From contig OY744617.1 in assembly GCA_963556255.1 (NCBI GenBank), positions 27,507,679 to 27,571,678 on the forward strand: a DNA stretch of 64,000 nucleotides, read 5' to 3'. Made by a program: the position numbers and the translations under genes. Shown here piece after piece: positions 43,490-52,266 of this stretch (the stretch's first letter is position 1; the number at the start of each line of letters is the position of its first letter). The notes under the pieces were generated by a model. It was not told where the DNA came from, searched no databases, and was given only the letters and a program-made list of their open reading frames with translations. The stretch comes from Allolobophora icterica (taxonomy: Eukaryota > Annelida > Clitellata > Crassiclitellata > Lumbricidae).

Positions 43490-44068
43490 ATGTATTGCCT
43501 ACGATGTAAGAAACATACTGAGACTTCAAATGAAACAATCGTCGAGTTACGAAACGGTCGGCCAGCCAAGAAGGGAACCTGTGCCGTCTGCGGTGCAAAG
43601 AAGAGCCAAATTTTGCCTTCTAAAGTGCGAAAGCGCAAGACTCATGAGTCTAGCGGAGGCTCGCTACTGAATAGGGCCCTCAACGCTCTACCTCTACCAG
43701 AAATGCATATGAGCCTTCCATCCGGTATGTCTTCAGAAGATAATCCGGGAGGTTCTTTTCAGAACACGGGAAAGTACTCTTACTGTGGACCATTCACAAA
43801 ACTCGATAAACGGCTGTCACAGCGCTATCACGGTGTTAATCAGCTCGACCGTGCGTGCCTCCACCATGATGTGGCTTACGCAGTTCATAAAGATACTCCG
43901 GGGCGTAACCACGCAGATGACATCCTCGCTGCAGCCGCGTCGAAGATCGCACTCACCGATGAAACTCCGGATTATGAGAAGAAGGATGCGCGGCTGGTAT
44001 CGGCCATTATGTCAGCGAAGTCGAGGCTGGGGATGGGTGTCAGAACGAGCCAGCGAAAACGCAAATGA
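43490..44068 (+). CDS. Zinc-ribbon plus parvovirus-type phospholipase A2 protein, 192 aa
   Basis: Probably helps the particle escape endosomes by hydrolysing phospholipids, as VP1 phospholipases do (analogy). The N-terminus has a Cys4 zinc ribbon (C3, C6, C31, C34). A linker with KVRKRK follows. The PLA2 part has the calcium loop YCGPFTKLD (98-106) and the catalytic dyad His126-Asp127 in LDRACLHHDVAY. A second acidic position is HADD (141-144). The C-terminus is basic (SQRKRK). The start is the ATG at 43490; the frame is open from 43472 but only with TTG. The stop overlaps ATG 44065 (ATGA). Confidence 0.85.
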   Translation: MYCLRCKKHTETSNETIVELRNGRPAKKGTCAVCGAKKSQILPSKVRKRKTHESSGGSLLNRALNALPLPEMHMSLPSGMSSEDNPGGSFQNTGKYSYCGPFTKLDKRLSQRYHGVNQLDRACLHHDVAYAVHKDTPGRNHADDILAAAASKIALTDETPDYEKKDARLVSAIMSAKSRLGMGVRTSQRKRK

Positions 44069-44118
44069 AATTCATTTGTGTATGTGTTTACCTGTTTGTA
44101 ATATATAGTTTTACTGAA

Positions 44119-45132
44119 ATGTCTAAGCACCTTTCAGCCGTCTATTACAGCCCTAGAGGTTACTGGCGAGGTAAGGCTGCGGTGAAGAAACTAGCCTCAG
44201 CCGCCAAAGTTTCCGAGGCGGAGGCTCGCGATTGGCTGAAGAAACAAGCTGTGTGGCAGATTTATCTACCCGTTCCACATCGCATACCGCATCCAAAGTT
44301 CGAGGAAAATCGACCAAACGCCGTACACCAAGCCGATCTCTTGTTTTTACCTCACGATAAAGTAGGTCGAAAGACTTATAAATACGCTCTCACTGTTGTT
44401 GATGTTGCCTCACGATACAAAGAAGCTGAACCGTTGATAAACAAAAGTGCGACCGAAGTCGCCGCCGCTTTAAGCCGGATCTATAAGAGGGGTCCATTGA
44501 CTTGGCCTCGACTTCTTCAGGTCGACCCTGGCCGCGAATTTATGGGTGATTTTACACCGTTGCTGGCGAAGCACGACGTTCTTGTAAGACGCGGACAGGC
44601 CGCAAATCATCGCCAACAGGGCATCGTTGAACGCTTTAACCGTACTCTAGCTGAGCGACTCTTCGGTGCTCAATACGCTCAGGAATTGCTCCTGGATGCA
44701 AGGGGGTCATCCGAACGGTCAGTGGAATGGGTTCGACGATTGCCCGAAGTTGTAGTTGCACTAAACGATGAGCCGACGCGCTTGCTCGACATGAAGCCGG
44801 TTGAAGCGATGAAAGCTGCTAAAGTGACACAGAAGCCCTCTCATTCACAAATGAAAACTCGTTTGTGGGGCTTGGATGAGCCTGTTCTCGGGCACGACGT
44901 TCTCGTCCGATATTTGTACGCTCCCGGCGAGCTCGAAGGTGGAAGCAAACGTGCCACCGATCCTAACTGGTCGCTCACCATCCACGCTATTTTGGATGTT
45001 GTTCGGCAGGCTGAGCAACCGGCTTTATACCATCTAGTTGATGGGCCTGGCCGCGGTTTTGTCCGTGAGGAGCTGCTTCTGGTGCCTATGGGCACTGAGC
45101 TACCCCCCGATAGAATACTCAACCGTCGTTGA
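44119..45132 (+). CDS. Polinton retroviral-type integrase (DDE), 337 aa
   Basis: Inserts the element's linear DNA, producing the 6-bp duplication. From the ATG at 44119 the catalytic triad is Asp73 (HQADLLFLP), Asp136 (LLQVDPGREFMG) and Glu171 (QQGIVERFNRT), with the classic 35-residue D-to-E spacing. The N-terminal 50 residues form a helical DNA-binding part; the C-terminal region (GHDVLVRYLYAPG, FVREELLLVPMG) looks like an SH3/chromo-like DNA-binding fold. An upstream ATG at 44065 would add a hydrophobic 18-residue extension unlike the family. TATATAG lies just before the chosen start. The last 14 bp overlap the polymerase gene tail to tail. Confidence 0.95.
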   Translation: MSKHLSAVYYSPRGYWRGKAAVKKLASAAKVSEAEARDWLKKQAVWQIYLPVPHRIPHPKFEENRPNAVHQADLLFLPHDKVGRKTYKYALTVVDVASRYKEAEPLINKSATEVAAALSRIYKRGPLTWPRLLQVDPGREFMGDFTPLLAKHDVLVRRGQAANHRQQGIVERFNRTLAERLFGAQYAQELLLDARGSSERSVEWVRRLPEVVVALNDEPTRLLDMKPVEAMKAAKVTQKPSHSQMKTRLWGLDEPVLGHDVLVRYLYAPGELEGGSKRATDPNWSLTIHAILDVVRQAEQPALYHLVDGPGRGFVREELLLVPMGTELPPDRILNRR

Positions 45133-48100
45133 TTTTGTAGTGCCCGTATGCCAGCGTTGTTATCCCATCGGCCTCTATCCACTTTTTTGTGTCTAATGGA
45201 GAGAGGCTGATCTTATTCTGCTCGTACACTCCGATCTGGTGGTCGTGGCTTCGAATCACGACTTGTGTGTGCCGCATCTCTTCTCGTTCGAACAGGCACT
45301 CCTTGTATAGCTCGTGATGCAGATCCTTCTTCACAACTGCTCTCTGAACGCCTTTAGCTTTCCTGATCTCTGAACCGCCCGATTTTAAGATCGAGTACAT
45401 CTTCGGACGCAGTCCCACGAATTCGGCGATGGCCAATCCGTTACATTCATCCTTGAACTTGCCCACGACTTTCTTGTTCTCGACGTCGTAGTATGGGCTG
45501 TCTCTAGAAAACTCGGAGAGGTCGAATAGGTGTTTTTTGTTCCACATATCGGCATAGGCGTTCGGAGTTTCCACCTGAAATAAGAGGCTGTCAGTGTCTG
45601 TGTATAAGAGTTGAGCATTGTTGCCGTACTCGTTTTTCACATCGTTGTACCAGAAGTCGTACATCAGATGCTTGCTGAGGTCGAGGACAGCCTGGCCGAC
45701 ATATACAGGTCTGTTTAACTTGAGCTTGCTCTTCAAACTGTGAATCGCGGCGAGTTGGTCGTTGAAGATTTTGTGTGATATGTAGGCCGGGTCGGCAGTT
45801 AGTTTACGAAGCTTGTCAACTTTTGAGGTCGGTACCAGGTTAACTCTGATTCTTTTTCTAAGATTTTCCATGGTCTTTCCAAAGACCGCATTATTAGCCA
45901 GTTTGAAGAAATCCTTCTCAAACTCCGACGTTGCCTTCGCTCTCAATTTCGTATTCATCTCGATGTATGGAGCCATCCATGCCTCCTGTCTAAACTTAAT
46001 GACACGATGAATTTTAGAAACTCGTAGCCCTAACGAGTGGTAGAGTTTGAGATTTCTATAATGGACCACATACCGCTCCTTAGGTCGTAGGCTTGGTACT
46101 AACTTCACATGCTTTGTGAACTTGCCTCCCAACTCGTTCATAAGCACATTCTGATAGTCACTCAACCACTCCTCTTGGACTGTCAGGGTCTCCGGTGCTA
46201 AGGGATAGTCGCTATGTGATTCGTGGAGGTGCCCCGGGTACCCGAGATCGACTTCAAGTAGGAAGCCTTCAGGCGCGTCATCTGGAGTTTCCAACACTTC
46301 ATCGAGAGTTGGACTTTCCCAGCTAAATCCTCCAACTGGCAGTGGCTGTTGCATCGCCCAGCCGTAAAGATTATTCGCGTCGAGATACATGATCCAGTTG
46401 TCTGGCTTCGTGGTATCGTGATCTGGGCATTGCGGGTTGTTGGCTTTTGCGAAGCGCTTGGATACCATCGAAATTCCGCCTCGGAGACCTTTCTCTACGA
46501 ACAAGTGCATGTCTATATCGGTTAAAAGTTCGAGTTCGATCTTCGTCTTTTTCAACAAAGCGTCCCAGGCCATTCCTGGTAGGCTGAAGTAGTTAGCCGG
46601 GTCCAGACTATAGTGCTTCATCGATGTGTCTCTGAAGGTCTCGAAGACATCGGCTAATAGAAGTACATCCGTGCGGAGATACAAGTCGTGATAGTCGCCC
46701 AGAGTTTTACAATCGAATTCATTCCATACTCGTTGGGCGTGTTCATAATCCGCATCAGAGATGTTCTCTCGGGACAGCCTGCTGTAGAACGCTTCTTTGG
46801 GTGGAAGTCGGTCTTCTTCGAAGCGGTGGTAATCGTCAATGTGCTCGTAACAATATACGCCCTTTCGCCTCAAAAGATCTAGTTTTGTCGCATCATTGTG
46901 AACGAAATTTTCCTTTATATACGCCGTTGTGACTTTCAGATCCTCAAGCGACAGATTTCCTGATAATTTATCCAACGAGCTGTTTAGAAACTGGAGACTA
47001 TCAATGAACTGTAGTTGTCCAATGTTAAATGTCATGTATTTCTCCATATTGTTTGGAATACAGTTAATTTCAGTTTCCTCATCCTGTGCGGCCTCACAGC
47101 TGCCTATCGCTTGCATTATGAGGTGGCTGTCGTAACCTCGTAGATTGTGGAAGACCACTGGTACCTTGCACTTATCTGGATATATTCGAAGCTTGAGGTT
47201 GCAGGCGTTATGAGCAGCACCTCGGTACTTACCAGTAATGTGACAGTGGTCGCGAACTCTATCCTCTTCGAGCGCTTCTCCGCAGATATGACATTCGTTA
47301 GCCTCGCGGAATGATTGGCGATCGGCCGCTGACATAACCATCTTAGCTGGGGTGGCCAGCCTTTGCTTGATAGTGGCTAGCTCGCCTTGTAGTCGTTGCA
47401 GGAACTCTGGCACGGCGTTCTCTCCACGATATAGAACTGGTTTCTTGGTGCGGCCATCGCATCGAACTACTATATAACAAAAACTACATGGTTTCTGCTC
47501 AGCTATCTGTCTAGTGTTGCTCTCGTTGGGGTTCATGGCTGCACCTTCGACTGGCACGTTCAACGCCTCGAAGTCTGCGTAAACGATATACGGAGTGCGC
47601 ATCTGTTTGTGATGGTTCTGGAATTTGAGGATATTTTCATCCTCTTTTGGCATCTCAATTCTCTGAGGCTTCTCACTAATACCCTGACAATCTTTGACAT
47701 GAGCATCCAGCAAGTCTTGTCTACAGAATATGTGTAGGCAGCGGCGACATGGGTGCTTTCGCTCTTTATGATCGCTGTTTTTGTACAGCATTCGGGCCAA
47801 GTCCTTGATCCAGACATAGTGATAATTCTGTAAAGGAAAAGTCTGCAAATGAGCCTGCAAATGAATTTCATTTGCGTTTGCGTTTACGTCGCTGGCCAAC
47901 AGTAGAAGATCAATATTGTGAACTCTAGTCTCTGTTGAGACATGGATTGGATACAGCCCTTCATTCCATCCGAAGACCGAAACGGACACCATAGGGTTCT
48001 GACGTTCGAACTTGCCGATATCTGTGACCTTCACTGGAAATTCTATACCGTCGAAGTTTAGCTCCTGGAGGTGTGTACGATACTTAGTTGGGCGTTGAGG

Positions 48101-48913
48101 GTCCTTTTCTACTGGATACATGGCACTTAAAATGGCCCACTCAAAGCATCGGTTATCGTCATTCTTTACATTAATAACCGTGCGAGGGGGTATGTACTTG
48201 GGTGTTGGAAAGTAGCTCTTACCTCGGAAAGGCTTATATCTTGCAAAACTGAGGTCTAGCGACACGACCCGCTTCACTCTCCACCCCGATCCCTCATTGG
48301 TATACTCCTCGAGGAGTTGTAGTACTTCGGCCTTGGCCTTCCGTATAGCCCCTTGGACTTTACCTGCATTGGTAATTGGTGCTGCTGTGCTTCGAAAGTA
48401 GGCGGTATTGGTAATGATGCCGGGGGGCGCGTTGCCACCATACACATTATCAACGGTCGGTGCCAACTTTTCCAAATCAACAGTCAACACTTGCGAGTAT
48501 TTTAAACCGCCATTTTTCAAGAGCTCTTCGTTTAGCTGCGACTCAATGTTGTGCTCCATTGCACTCAAGAAAGCCAACGCATCTCCCTCCAACCTGTGGT
48601 TAAGAGGTACTTCTGCACGGAAGTCTCTCAGATGCTGGTTGGCTAGCTCTCTGTGCACTAGAAAGGGTGGTGGTCCACCTCTATCTTTCTTATTTAGGAG
48701 TGGGTCAAATTCTGCCAGAAGGGCTTTACGTCTTGCCCCTCTGTGCTTACGTACTGGTGGAATTGGCCTTGGAAGCAGTGGTTTTAGTAATCGCCTTTTG
48801 ATTGTATCTGGAATAGGTTCGTCCAAGATGTTTTGTAAAACAGCTCGAAGAGCTGGGGGACCAGTAAACTCACCTAGCAATTGTTCAATTTTTTCATTCG
48901 TAGACAATGCCAT
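45119..48913 (-). CDS. Protein-primed family B DNA polymerase (Polinton pPolB), 1264 aa
   Basis: Replicates the element. A Polinton-specific N-terminal region (1-380) includes NDDNRCFEWAILSAMYP. A CRRC...H...C zinc finger is near 389-409. Exonuclease motifs are YADFEA (445-450), FHNLRGYDSHLI (588-599) and YLRTDVLLLADVF (745-757). An inserted ECHICGEALEEDRVRDHCH module (540-558), ending in NACN, is an endonuclease-VII/HNH-like zinc site usual in these polymerases. Polymerase motif A is YLDANNLYG (843-851), motif B KLANNAVFGK (1004-1013) and motif C YTDTDS (1104-1109). All catalytic residues are present. A short extra segment near 343-362 carries a 17-bp palindrome also found at 44062. The ATG at 48913 is preceded by TAATATAAAATA. 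Confidence 0.96.
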   Translation of the reverse strand: MALSTNEKIEQLLGEFTGPPALRAVLQNILDEPIPDTIKRRLLKPLLPRPIPPVRKHRGARRKALLAEFDPLLNKKDRGGPPPFLVHRELANQHLRDFRAEVPLNHRLEGDALAFLSAMEHNIESQLNEELLKNGGLKYSQVLTVDLEKLAPTVDNVYGGNAPPGIITNTAYFRSTAAPITNAGKVQGAIRKAKAEVLQLLEEYTNEGSGWRVKRVVSLDLSFARYKPFRGKSYFPTPKYIPPRTVINVKNDDNRCFEWAILSAMYPVEKDPQRPTKYRTHLQELNFDGIEFPVKVTDIGKFERQNPMVSVSVFGWNEGLYPIHVSTETRVHNIDLLLLASDVNANANEIHLQAHLQTFPLQNYHYVWIKDLARMLYKNSDHKERKHPCRRCLHIFCRQDLLDAHVKDCQGISEKPQRIEMPKEDENILKFQNHHKQMRTPYIVYADFEALNVPVEGAAMNPNESNTRQIAEQKPCSFCYIVVRCDGRTKKPVLYRGENAVPEFLQRLQGELATIKQRLATPAKMVMSAADRQSFREANECHICGEALEEDRVRDHCHITGKYRGAAHNACNLKLRIYPDKCKVPVVFHNLRGYDSHLIMQAIGSCEAAQDEETEINCIPNNMEKYMTFNIGQLQFIDSLQFLNSSLDKLSGNLSLEDLKVTTAYIKENFVHNDATKLDLLRRKGVYCYEHIDDYHRFEEDRLPPKEAFYSRLSRENISDADYEHAQRVWNEFDCKTLGDYHDLYLRTDVLLLADVFETFRDTSMKHYSLDPANYFSLPGMAWDALLKKTKIELELLTDIDMHLFVEKGLRGGISMVSKRFAKANNPQCPDHDTTKPDNWIMYLDANNLYGWAMQQPLPVGGFSWESPTLDEVLETPDDAPEGFLLEVDLGYPGHLHESHSDYPLAPETLTVQEEWLSDYQNVLMNELGGKFTKHVKLVPSLRPKERYVVHYRNLKLYHSLGLRVSKIHRVIKFRQEAWMAPYIEMNTKLRAKATSEFEKDFFKLANNAVFGKTMENLRKRIRVNLVPTSKVDKLRKLTADPAYISHKIFNDQLAAIHSLKSKLKLNRPVYVGQAVLDLSKHLMYDFWYNDVKNEYGNNAQLLYTDTDSLLFQVETPNAYADMWNKKHLFDLSEFSRDSPYYDVENKKVVGKFKDECNGLAIAEFVGLRPKMYSILKSGGSEIRKAKGVQRAVVKKDLHHELYKECLFEREEMRHTQVVIRSHDHQIGVYEQNKISLSPLDTKKWIEADGITTLAYGHYKINDG

Positions 48914-49076
48914 AGTTAGAAATTATTTTATATTACTATGGCAAACTTTTCTTTAATATAATAATTATGTTGTTTGTTCAAATGATAATTTTTGTTTACT
49001 GATGTTCGATTGACGCTTGCTCGTCTGTATTAACTCAATACAATAACTATGTCGTTTGTTCAAATGATAATTTTTT

Positions 49077-49352
49077 TTATTCTACTGATATATTCGATAG
49101 TCGCTTCCATTCCTTATTAAATTCACGGACTAGCCCGCCACGTCGTATTCTTGATTGTATAGCATAATAGCCACACTTCATACACTCACCCAAGGGGTTT
49201 TTGATACCCCTCCCACATTTAGCGCAAGGTTTTGTCCCGCAACCGTTTCGCAGTCGTGCTAAATGCTTGAAACAGTACTCCCCAATGCATCTGTGACAGC
49301 AGAGATTTTGTTTGCCTATCATAAGCCATTTGCAAAAATTTTGCCCCAACAT
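49077..49352 (-). CDS. Small cysteine-rich zinc-binding protein, 91 aa
   Basis: The function is unknown. It has several Cys pairs: LCCHRCIGEYCFKH, then KPCAKCGRG and GECMKCGY, which suggests two zinc-binding knuckles, and a basic C-terminal helix (IQSRIRRGG). Small Cys-rich proteins at the polymerase end of Polintons are common. It starts at ATG 49352 with TATACATAAAGCA upstream and ends 163 bp upstream of the polymerase ATG on the same strand. Confidence 0.78.
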   Translation of the reverse strand: MLGQNFCKWLMIGKQNLCCHRCIGEYCFKHLARLRNGCGTKPCAKCGRGIKNPLGECMKCGYYAIQSRIRRGGLVREFNKEWKRLSNISVE

Positions 49353-49550
49353 TATGCTTTATGTATACCGCAACATATTCTTTTATTTAAATTGAAAAAA
49401 TTCTGAACGACTTAAGATGCTTCTGCAGGAAGAGGATGAGGGAGTTGATCTTACACTCCTAGCTTAGTTCCCTCACCGTTTCAACTCTAAAAACTACTCA
49501 CCTTTTGACTGACGCATTTGGATCTTGATCCCCACCTCTCGCTGACTGAG
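49353..49550. other. Polinton spacer upstream of the zinc-binding gene
   Basis: It is non-coding and AT-rich near 49360-49400 and may hold the promoter for the leftward zinc-finger/polymerase genes. Confidence 0.4.
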
Positions 49551-50030
49551 CGCTTGTGAATAAGCTGATTTTTTCACGACTTTGCTTTTTATGCGCTATA
49601 GAAATCTCCACAGTATGATTACCATTACACCTTAACGTATGTCTGATTTGACTAAGCGCCTATAAGCTACTTTTTACGCTCTTCGATTTGGGCGCTATAG
49701 AAATCTCGAGATTATGATTACACCTTAATCGCATGTCTGATTTGACTAAGCCCCTATGAATAAGCTCCTATTTCCACGACTTCACTTTGGGCGTTATAGA
49801 AATCTCGAGATTATGATTACAACTTAACCGTCTGACTCGACTGATTTGACTAAGCACCTGTGAATAAGCTCCTTTTTTCCACGACTTATCTTTGGGCGCT
49901 ATGGAAGTCTCGAGATTACTATTACACTTAACCGTATGACTAATTTGACTGATTTGACTAAGCGCCTGTGAATAAGCTGGGGGTTTTTTGCGGTCACTTT
50001 TGGTGCTATAGAAGTTAACAGAGCGGCTTG
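49551..50030. repeat. About 100-bp tandem repeat inside the Polinton
   Basis: Four and a half copies of a unit running GCGCCTGTGAATAAGCT ... CACGACTTYRCTTTGGGCG ... CTATAGAAATCTCGAGATTATG ... TGATTTGACTAA. The GCGCTATAGAAATCTC part resembles the 3' tails of the host SINE families. Confidence 0.85.
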
Positions 50031-50165
50031 TCCAATGTATCTTTTATCTATAGAAAGCTGACAGAGCCATTAAAATCCACCATTGGTGCTGTATAAATTC
50101 CCTCTAGTAAGGACCGGTTGAAAGAACAGTCTTGTTTTAGAAGGGAACATGTTTCTGAAAACAGC

Positions 50166-50388
50166 TTTTCTACGAAACCGCATTCATAAGTAAATTCCAA
50201 CTTTACATTGGAATGTCAGAGGGAGACACGAAAGATATGACGTCACTGTACTATAATTATCTTCTCTAGGCCTCTGTTCTACGAAGCCACATTCCAAAGT
50301 AAATTTCAACTTTACATTGGGATGTCAGAGGGAGACACGAAAGATATGACGTCACTGTACTATAAATATTTTTCGTGGCCTATGGTTT
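50166..50388. repeat. Two tandem 110-bp copies with TGACGTCA
   Basis: Each copy has CTACGAARCCRCATTC, AACTTTACATTGGRATGTC, GAGGGAGACACGAAAG and ATATGACGTCACTGTACTAT. The perfect CRE palindrome TGACGTCA occurs once per copy. Confidence 0.85.
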
Positions 50389-51010
50389 CGTGAAGCATAT
50401 TATATTCGAGTTTATCCAATGGTTAAACTTTAATGTCTGGGTCAAGACTCGCCCTGGCGCTAAATAAATTCTCTTTTGTATTTTAAAAAGTAACACGTTT
50501 GGAAAAACAGCTTTGTTGTGTCCAGAACCTGGAAAACCTGAAAAAACCAGTAACACTGACTTAAACAAAGCAATACGCTTAATCAATAATGGTTGTAGGC
50601 TGTAGGCTGTACACACAGCCCGCGATATCCAGAGCAGATGGTTATGCAAACGTTAGGGTGGCCTAAAAATATCTGCTGCTTCGGGAGAAAAATCAGTTTA
50701 ACAAGCCAATAGGGTAAAGGAAAAATACACAATATTTTTGGTCCACCCTATTCTGCGCAGAGCGTTAGTAAACACAGTCCACAGCTCACGGCTGTACTCA
50801 GCGCCTGTAGACATGCCCTGTTGCCGGCTTCGGGCCGAATCAGCTGCCTTTGTCCCAGCTGGCGAACTTTGACCTGCTCAAGCAACAACAGAATTCATTC
50901 GTATCGGGCGCTGATTATTCAATACAGCATTTTAAACAACTTTGGGTAACCGTAAAGTCTGTAATCCTAATAGGCATTTAAGATAGCCATGAATATTAAA
51001 TATTAGCGAC
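50389..51010. other. Polinton right arm, no gene recognised
   Basis: A SINE-tail-like GGCGCTAAATAAATTC is at about 50456-50471. Short frames here look spurious. Nothing else is recognised. Confidence 0.45.
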
Positions 51011-51500
51011 TTGAATTCATTTTTCTTAACCTCTGCATAAGAGGGCGGATGACCAGTCCTCTCCCTCACCTTCTCATCTTACCACCGACAGTGTACGGCC
51101 AGTGCACTCATTATAGCTGAGTTGGCTAGGGGCGCAGGTGGGCAGAAATCTCGAAACAATTTCTGACGTATGCTAACCGCTCGACTATCTGGCGTCCCCT
51201 ATTTTACAGAGCAATCCCTTAAGCTAGTCCTGAGGCGGTCATAGGTATAAAGTGTTATCGACTTCATTTTCTTGGCCTCGGCATATGAGGGTGGTTGGCC
51301 AATCATCACCCTCACCGTCTCATCTTCCCACCGACAGTGCACAGCTGGTGTACTCAGTATAGGCGAGTCGGCTAGGGCGTGCAGATGAAGCAGAAATATC
51401 GAACCCATTTTTCTACCCTGGAGGGAATTTGAACCCTCGACCTGTCGATTGAGAATTCTCCACGCTAACCACTATACGATCGAACACTTAGACGCCTGAA
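51011..51500 (-). repeat. SINE family A, two partial copies in tandem, inside the Polinton
   Basis: The block 51190-51490 runs from reversed body (CTTAAGCTAGTCCTGAGGC, TTTTCTTGGCCTCGGCATA, CACCGACAGTGCACAGC) to reversed B box (GAATTTGAACCCTCGACC) and A-box (CGCTAACCACTATACGATC). The block 51030-51190 repeats the body. It matches the host copies at 14090 and 31118. Confidence 0.8.
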
Positions 51501-51725
51501 AAATCTTACTGCTGCAGGTTCTGGTGTGGGTTGAGAGCGCTGCTGATCTGAGTGGGCGCTATATAAATGTTCAGTAAATAAATATTTATTTTTCCCCTAG
51601 CATAGTACGGTATGGTTGTGTATAGGCCTACATGCATGCATACATACTGTATAAATATACTCAAGCTTAGTTAGACCATAAAATGTGAAATAAGCTTTAA
51701 ATTTTAAAGGCCTGCAGATGAAACA

Positions 51726-52004
51726 CTAACCTTCGCTCATACGTGGCTGCATCGCCTCGTCAAATCTTAGGAATATTCTTTGATGTCGCTGACGAGGAAT
51801 ACGTTGACAGTTTATACAATCTTTACCAAAACTATCGTTGATAACTAGTCGAAGGAAAAATCCTTCGAAGAGGAAGTAGATAAGCCATAAGCCATTTTCT
51901 GTCTGACGCATATGACCGGCTTCAACCGGATCTAAATGTATGCATTCATAGGGCTGTTGCGGCCTGATTGCAGCGTGTAATCTATGGCACGCTCTTGCTG
52001 TCAT
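51726..52004 (-). CDS. Possible small Polinton protein, 92 aa
   Basis: An uninterrupted ATG frame lies just inside the right terminal repeat, reading leftward like most genes of the element. Composition is protein-like rather than repetitive: HLDPVEAGHM, LWLIYFLFEGFFLRLVI, then KDCINCQRIPRQRHQRIFLR with one CxxC and a basic helix. No family is recognised with certainty. It could be a small regulatory protein, or a chance frame. Confidence 0.45.
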   Translation of the reverse strand: MTARACHRLHAAIRPQQPYECIHLDPVEAGHMRQTENGLWLIYFLFEGFFLRLVINDSFGKDCINCQRIPRQRHQRIFLRFDEAMQPRMSEG

Positions 52005-52030
52005 AAACGCAGATTAGAAGATGGGTGGTA

Positions 52031-52260
52031 TAGAGACGGTCTTTTGTATCAAATCACTTGAGCCTGTTTTTTAAAAACTCTTAACACCATGATTCAAAAG
52101 ACTTCTAAGCCACGATAGCCACAGACACTGCTTGGAAACCGATCGTTGATAAGGGTCTGTGGGTCCTGTAGGCCTCTGTGGACCCTTTTTCTGTATAGGC
52201 AGTCTTTATATCAAGCAGCTTTTTGTAGCTCCTGCGCTCAAAACCCCACTTCTAATCTAC
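52031..52260 (-). repeat. Polinton right terminal inverted repeat
   Basis: It is the counterpart of the left terminus. The outer 181 bp read as identical and the inner part differs by substitutions and small gaps. It ends CTTCTAATCTAC, with the following T shared by the target duplication. Confidence 0.93.
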
Positions 52261-52266
52261 TCAGAT
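52261..52266. repeat. Polinton target site duplication, right
   Basis: TCAGAT, matching 34012-34017. Confidence 0.85.

Larger units (their letters stand above)
34018..52260. mobile_element. Complete Polinton/Maverick (adintovirus-like) element, 18.2 kb
   Basis: Polintons are self-synthesising DNA transposons that also encode a virion. Seen here: inverted termini starting AGTAGATTAGAAGTGGGG, a 6-bp target duplication, and intact genes for integrase, protein-primed family B polymerase, packaging ATPase, maturation protease, and major and minor capsid proteins, plus accessory proteins. The length is in the usual 15-20 kb range. Most genes read leftward; only the PLA2-domain gene and the integrase read rightward. 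The right 2.7 kb is almost gene-free and repeat-filled. No broken core frame was found, so the copy may be functional. Activity itself cannot be judged from sequence. Confidence 0.97.

Noticed and set aside
43452..43598. N-terminal 49-residue extension of the packaging ATPase
   Set aside because: It runs antisense through the PLA2 gene start, is basic and unlike the family, and a good ATG exists at 43451.
44065..44118. Integrase starting at 44065 with a hydrophobic leader
   Set aside because: The ATG overlaps the PLA2 stop and the extra 18 residues look like translated leader; the 44119 start gives the usual N-terminus.
50380..50649. 89-aa minus-strand frame in the Polinton right arm
   Set aside because: It runs through a SINE-like tail and has no recognisable domain; less convincing than the frame at 51726-52004.
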